A stretch of 64,000 nucleotides of DNA from Stutzerimonas stutzeri. GTDB lineage: Bacteria; Pseudomonadota; Gammaproteobacteria; Pseudomonadales; Pseudomonadaceae. Every line of letters starts with the position of its first letter. Position 1 is the first letter of the stretch. A program made the position numbers and the translations under genes. The stretch lies in NCBI RefSeq assembly GCF_024448985.1, contig NZ_JAMOII010000005.1:1-64000 (forward strand). Direction: 5' to 3'. The notes under the pieces were generated by a model. It ran no database searches and was not told where the DNA came from. It saw nothing but the letters and a program-made list of their open reading frames with translations. Positions 32,130-43,950 of this stretch are shown piece by piece.

Positions 32130-33134
32130 TCACCGAGAAGGCAAGAGCGCCAGGAAGTTATCGCGCGCAACCATGCGTGCCGTATCGGGAGACAGTGCAT
32201 CGAGGAACGGCACAAAAGCCTGCATGGATTCGCCCAGGCTATCGAAGCGTCCGACGACATCCGATCCCAACACGAAACGGCTCGGATGGCGCTCTACGAG
32301 CTTTATCCAATCCGGATTGGGCTGCTCTTCTCCATCGAGCAGGTAGGGCTTGAGCATCGTCCATGATAGATCGATGTAAAGGTTTGGATAGTCATCCAGC
32401 AATCGAGTGACCGTTTCCAGAAGAAAATTGAGCTTTTCCTGATGGCGGTGTAGCTCCATGCTCGTGCCCGCGTGCGCCCAAATGAAGCGGGTATGGGGAT
32501 GATTACGCAGCGCCTCCTCCAGCTCACCCAGATACAACGGATTACGCTCACGCTTGGAAGTAACGTTGGAGTGCAACATCACCGGCAAATCGAACTCGGC
32601 CGCGAGGTGGTAGACGCGTGTCAGCGCTTCATTGTTGGCGCGAGGTGTATCGCCTTCGGTCAAGGCAGTGACGTCGTCGTGCCGCGTGAATATTTCTCCC
32701 AGCCCCTGCCAAAGACCCGGATCGAGTTCGAGCATTCGCCGGATATGCGCATCGGCATTCTTGTCGTTGGGATTGAAGCCTGAGAGAAACGGATGGAAAC
32801 GGCGTCGCTGCTCGTCGCTCAGCTCTTTCAGGGCCGCGGCAACCACCACATCGGTCGCGCTGTACCAATAAACCGGCGCGTCGTCGCCAGCATAGTAGCG
32901 AGGCCGCTTGGGTTCGTTTTCGTGCCACTTTTTGGCAACGGGGATGCCGCTGATCATCACATGGTCAATGTCACCGGCGTCCATGGCCTCGAGCAACTTT
33001 GCCATGCCATCGCTTTCCTGGAAGAAATCAACGAAATGCAGATGCGAGTCGCTGTAGCGATAGTCCCGCGCTTGGACCGGTGCGATCGAGGCGACCAGAC
33101 ACATCGCGACAAAACAGTTTCGTAAGTTGAACAA
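32130..33134 (-). CDS. Periplasmic amidohydrolase-family protein
   Basis: This 334-residue protein has a signal peptide (about 1-22, ending VQARDYRYS). The amidohydrolase motifs are SDSHLHFVDFF near the N-terminus, VMLHSNVTSKRERN, RFIWAHAGTS and VLGSDVV. They resemble the amidohydrolase 2 (ACMSD-like) group of TIM-barrel hydrolases/decarboxylases, which use a divalent metal. A secreted member of this group is uncommon. It is monocistronic. Substrate unknown. Confidence 0.8.
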   Translation of the reverse strand: MFNLRNCFVAMCLVASIAPVQARDYRYSDSHLHFVDFFQESDGMAKLLEAMDAGDIDHVMISGIPVAKKWHENEPKRPRYYAGDDAPVYWYSATDVVVAAALKELSDEQRRRFHPFLSGFNPNDKNADAHIRRMLELDPGLWQGLGEIFTRHDDVTALTEGDTPRANNEALTRVYHLAAEFDLPVMLHSNVTSKRERNPLYLGELEEALRNHPHTRFIWAHAGTSMELHRHQEKLNFLLETVTRLLDDYPNLYIDLSWTMLKPYLLDGEEQPNPDWIKLVERHPSRFVLGSDVVGRFDSLGESMQAFVPFLDALSPDTARMVARDNFLALLPSR

Positions 33135-33256
33135 CCAATGACCTCCTGACAGCCAAGCGGATAGACCACCTTACCGCGTGGCGGTTCAGTAGCAGAATGC
33201 GGTTTGGCTCGGGTGTCGGCGAACGCCCGAAAAAGCAGGCTATAGACCTGAACGCA

Positions 33257-33280
33257 AAAGGCCCGTCAATGACGGGCCTT
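33257..33280 (-). terminator. Terminator of htpG
   Basis: AAGGCCCGTC, AAT, GACGGGCCTT. On the minus strand the stem is followed by TTGCG, giving a TTTT run. It lies 20 bases after the htpG stop. Confidence 0.8.
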
Positions 33281-33299
33281 CCAAACGCCTATGCGTACC

Positions 33300-35207
33300 T
33301 TAGGCTGAAAGCTCAACCAGCAGCTTGTTCAACCGCTGAACATAGCTGGCTGGGTCCTTGAGGCTATCACCGGCGGCCAGCGCGGCCTGATCGAAGAGAA
33401 TGTGCGCCAAATCGGCGAAGCGATCCTCGTCCGGCTCGGCATCAAGCTTTTCAATCAACGGATGCTGCGGGTTGATCTCAAAGATCGGCTTGGACTCCGG
33501 CACCTTCTGCCCGCTGGCCTCGAGAATCTGGCGCATCTGCAGCCCCAGATCCTGCTCACCAATCGCGAGGATCGCCGGCGAATCGGTGAGACGGTGCGAT
33601 ACCCGCACCTCGGCCACCTCATCACCCAGCGCGCCTTTCAGACGCTCGACCAGACCTTCCTTCGCCTTGGCGATTTCTTCCTGGGCTTTCTTGTCCTCTT
33701 CCGAGTCCAGCTTGCCAAGATCCAGATCGCCACGCGCGACGTCTACGAACTGCTTGCCATCGAACTCGGTGAGGTAGCTCATCAGCCACTCATCGATACG
33801 ATCGGTAAGCAGCAGCACTTCGATGCCCTTCTTGCGGAAGACTTCTAGATGCGGGCTGTTCTTGACCTGGGCGTAGGATTCACCGGTCAAGAAGTAGACC
33901 TTGTCCTGTCCTTCCTTCACGCGACCCAGGTAGTCGGCCAGCGACACACTCTGCTCACCAGAAGCGTCCAGGGTCGAAGCAAAGCGCAGAAGACCAGCGA
34001 TCTTCTCCTTGTTGGCGAAGTCTTCGGCCGGACCTTCTTTCAGCACTTGGCCGAACTGCTTCCAGAAGTTCTTGTAGTCCTCCGGCTTATCCTTGGCCAA
34101 TTTGTCCAGCATGTCCAGGACGCGCTTGGTCAGTGCCGACTTCATCGAGTCGATGACCGGATCTTTCTGCAGGATTTCCCGCGACACGTTCAGCGACAGG
34201 TCGTTGGAATCGACCACGCCCTTGATGAAACGCAGGTACAGCGGCAGGAACTCATCGGCCTGGTCCATGATGAACACGCGCTGTACGTAGAGCTTGAGCC
34301 CCTTGGGCGCCTCGCGCTGATACAGATCGAACGGAGCGCGTCCCGGAACGTATAGCAGCGACGTGTATTCGAGCTTGCCTTCGACCTTGTTGTGGCTCCA
34401 AGCCAAGGGGTTCTCGAAGTCATGACCGACGTGCTTGTAGAACTCCTGATACTCTTCGTCCTTCACCTCGGTACGTGGACGGGTCCAGAGCGCGCTGGCC
34501 CGGTTGACGGTTTCCCATTCGGGCTCGGCCGGCTTGTCCTTCTCCTCACCATGAAATTCCTTGGGCAATTCGATTGGCAAGGCGATGTGGTCGGAGTACT
34601 TCTTGATGATGTTGCGCAGACGCCAGCCATCGGCGAACTCTTCTTCGCCCGACTTGAGGTGCAGAACGATACGGGTTCCGCGCTCCGGCTTGTCGAGGGT
34701 AGCGACTTCGAAATCACCCTCACCCTTCGACGACCAGTACACGCCTTCCTCGGCGGGCGTACCGGCGCGGCGACTGAACACCTCGACCTGATCAGCAACG
34801 ATGAATGCAGAGTAGAAACCCACCCCGAACTGACCGATCAGGTGCGAATCCTTTTTCTGATCGCCCGAGAGGTGCTTCATGAAATCTGCGGTACCAGACT
34901 TGGCAATGGTACCCAGATGGGTGATGACGTCATCGCGATTCATGCCGATGCCGTTATCCTCGAGGGTAACGGTCTTGGCGTCCTTGTCGAACGTGACACG
35001 GATCTTCAGGTCGGCACCGCCTTCGAGCAACTCCGGCTTGGCCAGCGCTTCGAAACGCAGTTTGTCGGCGGCATCGGACGCGTTGGAAATCAGCTCGCGG
35101 AGGAAGATCTCCTTGTTCGAATACAGCGAATGGATCATCAGGTGAAGCAGTTGCTTCACCTCGGTCTGGAAGCCCAGGGTTTCTTTGTTTTGAGTTTCCA
35201 CACTCAT
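33300..35207 (-). CDS. htpG: Chaperone HtpG (Hsp90)
   Basis: This 635-residue Hsp90 has an N-terminal GHKL ATPase domain: [16 protein letters not shown], then LEDNGIGM and [15 protein letters not shown]. The middle domain has NVSREILQ, and a C-terminal dimerisation domain follows. It is a cytosolic ATP-dependent chaperone. The ATG at 35207 begins [19 protein letters not shown] as in relatives. A sigma-32 promoter precedes it and a terminator follows, so it is monocistronic. Confidence 0.97.
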   Translation of the reverse strand: MSVETQNKETLGFQTEVKQLLHLMIHSLYSNKEIFLRELISNASDAADKLRFEALAKPELLEGGADLKIRVTFDKDAKTVTLEDNGIGMNRDDVITHLGTIAKSGTADFMKHLSGDQKKDSHLIGQFGVGFYSAFIVADQVEVFSRRAGTPAEEGVYWSSKGEGDFEVATLDKPERGTRIVLHLKSGEEEFADGWRLRNIIKKYSDHIALPIELPKEFHGEEKDKPAEPEWETVNRASALWTRPRTEVKDEEYQEFYKHVGHDFENPLAWSHNKVEGKLEYTSLLYVPGRAPFDLYQREAPKGLKLYVQRVFIMDQADEFLPLYLRFIKGVVDSNDLSLNVSREILQKDPVIDSMKSALTKRVLDMLDKLAKDKPEDYKNFWKQFGQVLKEGPAEDFANKEKIAGLLRFASTLDASGEQSVSLADYLGRVKEGQDKVYFLTGESYAQVKNSPHLEVFRKKGIEVLLLTDRIDEWLMSYLTEFDGKQFVDVARGDLDLGKLDSEEDKKAQEEIAKAKEGLVERLKGALGDEVAEVRVSHRLTDSPAILAIGEQDLGLQMRQILEASGQKVPESKPIFEINPQHPLIEKLDAEPDEDRFADLAHILFDQAALAAGDSLKDPASYVQRLNKLLVELSA

Positions 35208-35264
35208 CGTCTTGCAAACTCCACATCGTCAATGGCAGGGACCGCGATTGCGGCAATGACAAGC

Positions 35265-35292
35265 AGATGGGGGCTGGGTGAGGAAAATCAAG
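35265..35292 (-). promoter_or_regulatory. Sigma-32 heat-shock promoter of htpG
   Basis: On the minus strand, -35 CTTGATT (35292-35286), 13-base spacer, -10 CCCCATCT (35272-35265). The consensus is CTTGAAA-N13-15-CCCCATNT, so the -10 element is perfect and the -35 has two changes. The predicted start is about 50 bases before the ATG. Confidence 0.75.
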
Positions 35293-35359
35293 TGCGTCGA
35301 GCGGCAGCCTCTACTTCAGCTCGAAGCCGGAAACGCCAGACAGGTGACGGTGGCCCGTG

Positions 35360-36610
35360 CTACGGCTCAAGCAGTTCGAGGAGGACGATGTCGTCCGGCG
35401 CAAGATTGTAGATAGCCTCTCCAGGCCCTTTCAGAATCCGCCGAATTGCCAGGCTTCCGTCTCGATCGACACCAACGAAGCGCCCTTCCGCTACCCCGCC
35501 GCGTTCCGTATGTGCCCGCACCTGAAGATGCTCATAGCGCGCTGGATTACGCAGTAACCGCTCGAGCGAAAACCGCTGACGGCGATCGGTGCGAGGCAGC
35601 GGCGTGCTGTCCATAAGCACTTCCGGCTGGATTGCCGCCACCTTGGGTTGTGTTTCGACGTCTACAAGCAGAGGAGGATAATCGTCGTTTTCGACCGCCC
35701 AGCCTCGTTCATCCTTACGAACATTCAGCTCGAAACGGTCAGTCGTCCCTTTCACCGCTGCTTGCACAGAGACAACCAGGGCCGATGCCGGAAAGCTGAC
35801 CCGCGCAAGCGATTCGATGGTTACGGCGGGCGTCTGGAAACGTCTCTGCAGGTAATCCTCGGCCAAATAGGAGAGCGTATCGGTCGAATCGTGAGTCAGA
35901 TCGACCTGACCCGAGCGATAACGAAGACCGTCCGTGAAAAGCTCGACATGGCCGCTGATACTGGTGCGGTAATAAGCCGGTAGAACTAGATGAAAGCCGC
36001 CGGCCAGCCTGTTCGGTGGTACCGGCTGCAGATCGAGATGCAGGGTGTAGCCGCTCTTGATCGTGCGCGCTTCCGGCAAAGCCTGCTCCGGACGCATCCA
36101 GTTAATCTCGATTTCGGGCATCGGATTGGCATCCTGCGGCAGCACATCGACCTGCAACGCGCCCGTCGGAACGGCCCCCAAGCGAATGCTGATCTCCTGC
36201 AATGCGAACAGACCATCACCCTCCCGTAGCGTCAGCACGCCATCCATGAGGGTGCCAGAGTGGGGATTGAACGGGCGCCCATCAAGCTGACCGTGCAGTT
36301 GGATGGCCAGGTCATGGCTCTGCGCACGTTCGTCCGGCTCAAGCCATTTGAGGCTGGCAATTGCCGCGATTCGTTCCGGCTCATGATTGGCGAGCAGTAT
36401 GAATCCAACAACCAGAGGTATGAATCCCAGCCCCGACAGTCCGATGGCGTTGCGAGCGACACTCCAGTGTCGAATCACGTAGATCAGAGTAATAGGCGGA
36501 AGCAGGCTTCCAATACCCCACAGCAAGCCCGTGCCAAAGGCCAGAACGATCAACCAGACGATACCCGCTACTATCAGCAGTAGCCCGCCCAGTATCAGCA
36601 ACGCATCCAT
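35360..36610 (-). CDS. Membrane-anchored protein of unknown function
   Basis: This 416-residue protein has three N-terminal membrane helices (about 4-25, 27-46 and 54-75), then a long soluble part with no motif I recognise. The soluble part is rich in beta-type pattern, with a C-terminal segment FVGVDRDGSLAIRRILKGPG that could be a small SH3/Sm-like fold. I recall homologues in pseudomonads with vague names such as MFS transporter, which three helices do not support. It lies between htpG and the thioesterase pair on the same strand. Confidence 0.75.
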   Translation of the reverse strand: MDALLILGGLLLIVAGIVWLIVLAFGTGLLWGIGSLLPPITLIYVIRHWSVARNAIGLSGLGFIPLVVGFILLANHEPERIAAIASLKWLEPDERAQSHDLAIQLHGQLDGRPFNPHSGTLMDGVLTLREGDGLFALQEISIRLGAVPTGALQVDVLPQDANPMPEIEINWMRPEQALPEARTIKSGYTLHLDLQPVPPNRLAGGFHLVLPAYYRTSISGHVELFTDGLRYRSGQVDLTHDSTDTLSYLAEDYLQRRFQTPAVTIESLARVSFPASALVVSVQAAVKGTTDRFELNVRKDERGWAVENDDYPPLLVDVETQPKVAAIQPEVLMDSTPLPRTDRRQRFSLERLLRNPARYEHLQVRAHTERGGVAEGRFVGVDRDGSLAIRRILKGPGEAIYNLAPDDIVLLELLEP

Positions 36611-36652
36611 TCAACACCCTTCATACATCTATAGTGGCGACCGCCAGACGTA

Positions 36653-37099
36653 TCAGGGCTCGTTGACCTTGAAGTGACAACGTGCAGTGGCTATTGGCTC
36701 GGCCTGATTCGTTTGCCAGGCTGTCACGGCGACGTTGGCTACCCGACGCCCCTGACGCCAGACCTGGCATGCGGCAAAGGTGTCACGATAGTGACCGGCC
36801 CGAAGATAATCTATCGAGAAGTCGATGATTTTGGGTAAATGTGGCGCGCCCATGAACATCAATAGATGGAGCATCGCAGCATGCTCCATGAAACCGGCAA
36901 TCACACCACCGTGGATGGCCGGAAGCGTGGGATTGCCGATGTTGTCCAGGTTCTTTGGCAGCCGGAATACCATCTCATCGCCCAGCCGCAAACACTCGAT
37001 GCCAATGAGCTTGGCATACGGCACCATTTGCAGCAGCGCATCGTAATTGTTGCTGGCGTGAGCTTCGCTGACCAACGCATCAAGATCCAGACGGCTCAT
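36653..37099 (-). CDS. PaaI-type hotdog thioesterase (second of a pair)
   Basis: This 148-residue hotdog protein has PAIHGGVIAGFMEHAAMLHLLM, the HGG motif of PaaI/YigI-like thioesterases, and ending strands VANVAVTAWQTN. It overlaps the preceding hotdog gene by four bases (ATGA). The two share fold but are quite different, so they may form a heteromer or act on related acyl-CoAs. That is inference from coupling. Confidence 0.85.
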   Translation of the reverse strand: MSRLDLDALVSEAHASNNYDALLQMVPYAKLIGIECLRLGDEMVFRLPKNLDNIGNPTLPAIHGGVIAGFMEHAAMLHLLMFMGAPHLPKIIDFSIDYLRAGHYRDTFAACQVWRQGRRVANVAVTAWQTNQAEPIATARCHFKVNEP

Positions 37100-37554
37100 C
37101 GAGGCACCTCCGGCGCAGGAAGCGGGGCGTTCGTGCCCATACGCATGAATGCCCCGACGACGTGTGCGATCGGCTCATTGATATTGCGCTGGTACGCCAC
37201 CCCGCGCGTGAAGATTACTGTCGGTGTGACCCGATAGCATTCCGCGAAGCCGAACACATCGTGATTCGGTTCCGCCGGGTGCATGTAATCGATGCGCAGG
37301 TCGAGCGTCGGACAGATTTCCAGCTCGGGAAGCGCACACGCCGTGGAGATACCGCAGGTCGTGTCCATGAGCGTAGTGATCGCCCCGCCGTGAACGCGCC
37401 CGCTTTCGGGATCGCTAACGATCTTTTCGCTGTACGGGAGGCGCAGCGTGAGCCCTTTAGCATCGGCGTGTTCGACGCTCATGCCGAGGACTTGGCAGTG
37501 ACGTAAGAAGGAAAGGAAGCGCTGGGTACGCTCCAGTATCAGGCTATCGCTCAT
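37096..37554 (-). CDS. PaaI-type hotdog thioesterase (first of a pair)
   Basis: This 152-residue hotdog protein has SGRVHGGAITTLMDTTCGIS, the PaaI-type active-site segment with HGG and a following Asp, and TLDLRIDYMHPAEP. It is coupled to a second hotdog gene. Members release free acids from aryl- or acyl-CoA. Specific substrate unknown. Confidence 0.87.
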   Translation of the reverse strand: MSDSLILERTQRFLSFLRHCQVLGMSVEHADAKGLTLRLPYSEKIVSDPESGRVHGGAITTLMDTTCGISTACALPELEICPTLDLRIDYMHPAEPNHDVFGFAECYRVTPTVIFTRGVAYQRNINEPIAHVVGAFMRMGTNAPLPAPEVPR

Positions 37555-37570
37555 GCGAACTCTCGAATGT

Positions 37571-37597
37571 AAAAAAAGCCGGCCATATTAACCGGCT
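37571..37597 (-). terminator. Terminator of the DUF599 gene
   Basis: On the minus strand AGCCGG, 9-base loop, CCGGCT followed by TTTTTT. It separates DUF599 from the downstream thioesterase pair. Confidence 0.8.
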
Positions 37598-37610
37598 CGT
37601 TCGTTGCGCT

Positions 37611-38336
37611 CTATTCCTTGGGAAGCTCGGCAGGCATGGTTGGCGTAAATACCATCACCTTCAACACGTCGGAATGGAATTCGCGCCGATAGAGGATCAA
37701 CACGACTCCAGCCGTTACACCCATGAAGAACCAGGGATGGATGAACCAGGCCAGCGTGGCCATGCCGAAATAATACGCACGCAGCCCGAAGTTGAACTGG
37801 TTGGCCGCCATCGAAATAACTCGGGCGGAGCGCTCGGCAAATGACTTGCGCTCCTGGTCGCTGACGTTGCGCTCACCGGCCATGGGCGCCGAGGCCACCA
37901 GCACAGCGGCAAAGTTGTACTGCCGCATGCACCAGCTGAAGGTAAAAAAGGCGTAGACGAAGACGATACCCAGTGAGAGCAGTTTGATTTCGGAAAGTCC
38001 TCGGCTCACTGGTTGCGCGAACGGCAAATCAGCCAGCAGCGAAACCGCTCTGTCCGAAGCGCCCAGCGCGGTGAGAATGCCCGCCAGGATAATCAGCGTA
38101 CTGGATGCGAAGAAGCTGGCATTGCGCTCCAGATTGCCGATCACGTTCGCATCGGCGATCCGGTTGTCACGCATCAACATGCGCTGCATCCAGTCCTGAC
38201 GGTAAAGATGCAGTACCGAGGCCAGACAAGCCGTATCCCTGGCTCGCCAACTGGCGTACCGGGTATATCCGGCCCAACAGAGGATGAACCAGACCACGGC
38301 AATCAGGTGCGGCAGCAGATGACTCGGAATAGACAT
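37611..38336 (-). CDS. DUF599 family membrane protein
   Basis: This 241-residue protein has four to five membrane helices, beginning LLPHLIAVVWFILCWAGYTRY. It contains the segments DNRIADANVIGNLERNASFF and RVISMAANQFNFGLRAYYFG, which are typical of DUF599. The ATG at 38336 is chosen over a GTG-type start 14 codons upstream. Monocistronic. Function unknown. Confidence 0.85.
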   Translation of the reverse strand: MSIPSHLLPHLIAVVWFILCWAGYTRYASWRARDTACLASVLHLYRQDWMQRMLMRDNRIADANVIGNLERNASFFASSTLIILAGILTALGASDRAVSLLADLPFAQPVSRGLSEIKLLSLGIVFVYAFFTFSWCMRQYNFAAVLVASAPMAGERNVSDQERKSFAERSARVISMAANQFNFGLRAYYFGMATLAWFIHPWFFMGVTAGVVLILYRREFHSDVLKVMVFTPTMPAELPKE

Positions 38337-38418
38337 AACGCCTCCAAACACTCGCGCCTGATTATAGCCAGCCAACACCGACGCCTCGGCTCCAGGTTTG
38401 CAATTCCAGGTGCGCTCG

Positions 38419-39732
38419 TTAACGCTGGGCGGTCCGAGCGGTACCGAGCAGCCGATCGATCACAAATGCTATCGCCAGAGTGACCAGCACCGGTACTAGC
38501 CAACCCATGCTCTGCGCCGCCAGCGGCAACATGGTGAACAGATCGGGAACCAGATTCGTGAAGCCGGCAGCCGAAAGACCATCCGCAACGCCGAAAACGA
38601 GGGTCACGGCCATCACCGGAACGAATACACGGCTCGGCGAGACCCAGCAACGGTCAAGCAGACTCAGCGCAACCAGCATGATCGCAAGTGGATAGAGTCC
38701 GACCAGCACCGGTACGGAAACGCTGATCAGCTGGGTCAGCCCCTGGTTCGACACCAACAGGCTAAACAGAGTGAACACGACCACCACCACACGGTAACTG
38801 ACCGGAAGGAGACCACTGAAATATTCGCCACAGGCAGTTGTCAGTCCGACCGCAGTGGTCAGACACGCCAGGGTTATCACTGCAGCCAACAACAAGCTGC
38901 CCGTAGTACCGAATGTGTGTTGCACGTAACTAGTGAGGATCTGCACACCGTTCTGCGCTTCGCCCGCAATGCCCTGGCTAGTCGCGCCAAGATAGAAAAG
39001 CGCCAGATAAACAAGCGAAAGCCCAACCGCTGCAATGGCTCCGGCAATCACAGAATAGCGTGTTACCAGCGCGGGTTCCGTCACACCTCGGTCACGAATG
39101 GCGGTGGCGATAACAATGCCGAACACCAGCGCACCCAACGTATCCATCGTCAGATACCCTTCGAGAAAGCCCTTGAGTAATGGACCGCTGCGGTAGCTTT
39201 CAGCTGTGGTACCGATTTCACCGGCGGGCGCGAAAAGAGCTGCCCCACCGAGAACCAGCAAAGCCGCAAGCAGCACCGGCGTAATGAATTTACCGACCCG
39301 ATCGACCAGCTGACCGGGATTCAGCACGAGAAACAGCGTCGCAGCAAAGAACAACGCGGTGTAAACGAACAGCGGCATAGCCGAGTTTCCGGTGAACGGC
39401 GCCACGCCCATTTCGAAGGACACTACCGCTGTGCGCGGCGTCGCGAACAGCGGGCCGATGGCCAGATATACGGCAACGGCTAGCAGGGTTCCGGCGCCCC
39501 GCCCCAGTGGCGCGGTTAGCCTGTCCATACCGCCGCCAACACGCGCCAGCGCAATTACGGTGAGCAGCGGCAAGCCAACACCGGTCAACAAGAAACCCAT
39601 CGCGGCGGGCCAGATGGAATGCCCGGCAGCCATACCGGCGCTGGGTGGGAAGATAATATTGCCAGCGCCGAGAAAGAGCGCGAATGTCATGAATCCAAGG
39701 GCCAGCAGATCCAGGCCTTTCAATTGAGTCAT
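38419..39732 (-). CDS. brnQ: Branched-chain amino acid:cation symporter BrnQ/BraB
   Basis: This 437-residue transporter has about twelve membrane helices and opens with LLALGFMTFALFLGAGNIIF, the LIVCS-family signature, followed by PPSAGMAAG. It imports Leu, Ile and Val with Na+ or H+. In P. aeruginosa the braB gene stands next to sucD, the same neighbour as here. Confidence 0.93.
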   Translation of the reverse strand: MTQLKGLDLLALGFMTFALFLGAGNIIFPPSAGMAAGHSIWPAAMGFLLTGVGLPLLTVIALARVGGGMDRLTAPLGRGAGTLLAVAVYLAIGPLFATPRTAVVSFEMGVAPFTGNSAMPLFVYTALFFAATLFLVLNPGQLVDRVGKFITPVLLAALLVLGGAALFAPAGEIGTTAESYRSGPLLKGFLEGYLTMDTLGALVFGIVIATAIRDRGVTEPALVTRYSVIAGAIAAVGLSLVYLALFYLGATSQGIAGEAQNGVQILTSYVQHTFGTTGSLLLAAVITLACLTTAVGLTTACGEYFSGLLPVSYRVVVVVFTLFSLLVSNQGLTQLISVSVPVLVGLYPLAIMLVALSLLDRCWVSPSRVFVPVMAVTLVFGVADGLSAAGFTNLVPDLFTMLPLAAQSMGWLVPVLVTLAIAFVIDRLLGTARTAQR

Positions 39733-40187
39733 CGTTTATTACCACTGCAGGAGGTTCTGGTTCGAAGGACGCACCCAGGCGCATCCTTCTCGGCAAGCGG
39801 ACAGTATCCGCCGAGCCACGCGAGAAAAAAGGGCGCACATTAATGGAATTCCCGCTCTAGAGCGAGACTTTGCCAATTTTCGACGATGTTGCGCTGACAA
39901 AGCCAACCACTTCGCCTGCGGCGACGGCGCATAAACAGCTGAGCATTACGAAATCGGAAAAGCGCCCTTCGCATGCCACGTAATTCAGCCTTTTACGATC
40001 CGATCAAAAACGGCCTTCGCTCTGAACCGCTGAAGCGGTCCAGTTAAGCGATGCAGCTGACGCCCATGCTGTGCGTTGTTAGCCAGCCGACTAAAGAGAG
40101 TTAGCTGCACCAGCTGCAACTCAGGACTCCGGAAACAAAAATGCCAGTCAGACAGGCTGACTGGCATCTCGTGTCGCAGGTCAGGGA
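39733..40187. other. Intergenic region between brnQ and sucD
   Basis: 455 bases with no convincing gene. The sucD terminator occupies 40134-40167. The remainder should hold the brnQ promoter; I see no clear known operator or RNA. Confidence 0.5.
40134..40167 (-). terminator. Terminator of the sdh-suc block after sucD
   Basis: On the minus strand ATGCCAGTCAG, 5-base loop, CTGACTGGCAT then TTTTGTTT. An 11-bp stem. Confidence 0.9.
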
Positions 40188-41075
40188 TCAGCCCTGCTTG
40201 ACTTCCCAACCGGTCAGTTCTGCAAGCGCCTTGCCGATATCGGCAAGCGAGCGAACAGTCTTGACACCAGCGTCCTGCAGCGCAGCGAATTTCTCATCAG
40301 CGGTACCCTTGCCACCGGAGATGATCGCACCGGCATGGCCCATGCGCTTACCGGCAGGAGCCGTCACACCTGCAATGTAGGAAACGACCGGCTTGGTGAC
40401 GTTGGCCTTGATGTAGGCTGCGGCCTCTTCTTCGGCGGAACCACCGATCTCACCGATCATCACGATCGCTTCGGTCTGTGGGTCTTCTTGGAACAACTTG
40501 AGGATGTCGATAAAAGTCGAGCCAGGGATCGGGTCGCCACCGATGCCGACGCAGGTGGACTGACCGAAACCAGCGTCAGTAGTCTGCTTGACCGCTTCGT
40601 AAGTCAGGGTGCCGGAACGCGAAACGATACCGACCTTACCTGGCAGGTGGATATGGCCAGGCTGGATGCCGATCTTGCACTCGCCGGGAGTGATTACGCC
40701 CGGGCAGTTCGGACCGATCAGACGCACGCCCAGCTCGTCGCACTTGATCTTTACTTCAAGCATGTCGAGGGTCGGGATACCTTCAGTAATGCAGACGATC
40801 AGTTTGATGCCACCGAACGCAGCTTCCAGGATCGAGTCCTTGCAAAAAGGCGCTGGCACGTAGATGACTGACGCATCAGCACCGGTAGCCGCAACGGCTT
40901 CCTTGACGGTGTTGAACACCGGAAGGCCTAGGTGCGTAGTGCCGCCTTTGCCCGGCGTGACACCGCCGACCATTTTGGTACCGTATTCGATAGCCTGTTC
41001 GGAGTGAAAGGTGCCCTGCGAGCCGGTAAAGCCCTGGCAGATGACCTTGGTGTCTTTATTGATCAGGACGCTCAT
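40188..41075 (-). CDS. sucD: Succinyl-CoA synthetase alpha subunit SucD
   Basis: This 295-residue protein has the CoA-binding N-terminus ([17 protein letters not shown]) and the phosphohistidine segment [12 protein letters not shown]. It forms the TCA enzyme with SucC, making ATP or GTP from succinyl-CoA. Its ATG overlaps the sucC stop (TAATG). Confidence 0.97.
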   Translation of the reverse strand: MSVLINKDTKVICQGFTGSQGTFHSEQAIEYGTKMVGGVTPGKGGTTHLGLPVFNTVKEAVAATGADASVIYVPAPFCKDSILEAAFGGIKLIVCITEGIPTLDMLEVKIKCDELGVRLIGPNCPGVITPGECKIGIQPGHIHLPGKVGIVSRSGTLTYEAVKQTTDAGFGQSTCVGIGGDPIPGSTFIDILKLFQEDPQTEAIVMIGEIGGSAEEEAAAYIKANVTKPVVSYIAGVTAPAGKRMGHAGAIISGGKGTADEKFAALQDAGVKTVRSLADIGKALAELTGWEVKQG

Positions 41076-42241
41076 TATTTGCCCTCCGCGGCTTTGACGA
41101 CTTGAATGGCCGCATCGGTCAGGCTGGTCGCACCGATGATGTTGAGACCACTTTCACCCAGCATTTTTGCGCCAAGCTCAGCATTGTTACCTTCCAGACG
41201 GACAACCACTGGCACTTTTACGCCGACTTCCTTGACCGCGCCGATGATGCCTTCTGCGATCATGTCGCAACGGACGATGCCACCGAAAATGTTGACTAGA
41301 ACGGCGGCAACGTTTTCGTCGGAGAGAATGATCTTGAACGCCTCGGTTACGCGCTCTTCGGTAGCGCCACCGCCGACGTCGAGGAAGTTGGCTGGCTTGC
41401 CACCATGCAGATTAACAATGTCCATGGTGCCCATGGCCAAGCCAGCACCGTTGACCATGCAGCCGATGTTGCCATCAAGCGCCACGTAATTCAGCTCCCA
41501 CTTGGCCGCGTGGGCTTCGCGCGGATCATCCTGAGAAGGATCCTGCATGCCGCGCAGTTTGGGCTGACGGTAGATGGCGTTACTATCAATGTTCAACTTG
41601 GCATCCAGGCAATGCAGATTGCCGTCTTTCTTGATGACCAGAGGGTTGACTTCCAACAGTGCCAGGTCGTAATCGACGAAGAGCTTGCCCAACCCTACGA
41701 AGATATGTACGAACTGCTTGACCTGATCGCCCTTAAGGCCCAGCTGGAAAGCCAGCTCGCGGCCCTGAAACGGCTGCGCTCCAACTAGCGGGTCGATCGT
41801 AGCCTTGAGGATTTTCTCGGGAGTGTCATGAGCGACCTTCTCGATGTCCACGCCACCTTCGGTGGACGCCATGAACACGACCCGTCGAGTGGCCCGATCA
41901 ACTACTGCGCCCAGGTAGAGCTCTTTATCGATATCAGTGCAAGCTTCGACGAGAATCCGGCTGACTGGCTGGCCGTTGGCGTCGGTCTGGTAGGTCACCA
42001 GACGCTTATCCAGCCACTGCTCGGCAAACGCACGGGCTTCGTCCTTGCTACGCACGAGCTTCACACCACCCGCTTTGCCGCGACCGCCAGCATGTACCTG
42101 GGCCTTTACTACCCACTCAGTACCGCCAATTCTGTCGCAAGCTTCAGCCGCTTCTTTCGGACTATCAACTGCGTAGCCTTTAGAGACCGGCAATCCGTAC
42201 TCGGCAAACAGCTGCTTACCCTGATATTCGTGAAGATTCAT
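41075..42241 (-). CDS. sucC: Succinyl-CoA synthetase beta subunit SucC
   Basis: This 388-residue ATP-grasp protein begins [20 protein letters not shown] and has [17 protein letters not shown] and [17 protein letters not shown]. It is coupled to sucD. A 179-base gap separates it from lpd, so an internal promoter is possible. Confidence 0.97.
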   Translation of the reverse strand: MNLHEYQGKQLFAEYGLPVSKGYAVDSPKEAAEACDRIGGTEWVVKAQVHAGGRGKAGGVKLVRSKDEARAFAEQWLDKRLVTYQTDANGQPVSRILVEACTDIDKELYLGAVVDRATRRVVFMASTEGGVDIEKVAHDTPEKILKATIDPLVGAQPFQGRELAFQLGLKGDQVKQFVHIFVGLGKLFVDYDLALLEVNPLVIKKDGNLHCLDAKLNIDSNAIYRQPKLRGMQDPSQDDPREAHAAKWELNYVALDGNIGCMVNGAGLAMGTMDIVNLHGGKPANFLDVGGGATEERVTEAFKIILSDENVAAVLVNIFGGIVRCDMIAEGIIGAVKEVGVKVPVVVRLEGNNAELGAKMLGESGLNIIGATSLTDAAIQVVKAAEGK

Positions 42242-42420
42242 CTTAGCTACCGTTCGGTTTGATGTACGTCAGACGTTGCACGTATGCCGCGTCGCCTCAA
42301 GTCGCTGAAAACTATACAAAACACCTTTCAGGGACCTGTCATACCTTGCATTGAAGGTATCGACGGCATCGCGAGAACTCAAAGGAGCCAACGCGAGCCG
42401 TCTACACTACCGCAGCGCTA

Positions 42421-43878
<1,458 letters not shown>

Positions 43879-43950
43879 CTAAAAAATCAAAGGCCACAGG
43901 CAGTAGGCCCAGCATTCGCCTAGCCTGCCAACTGCAGCCCGTGACGCTTG

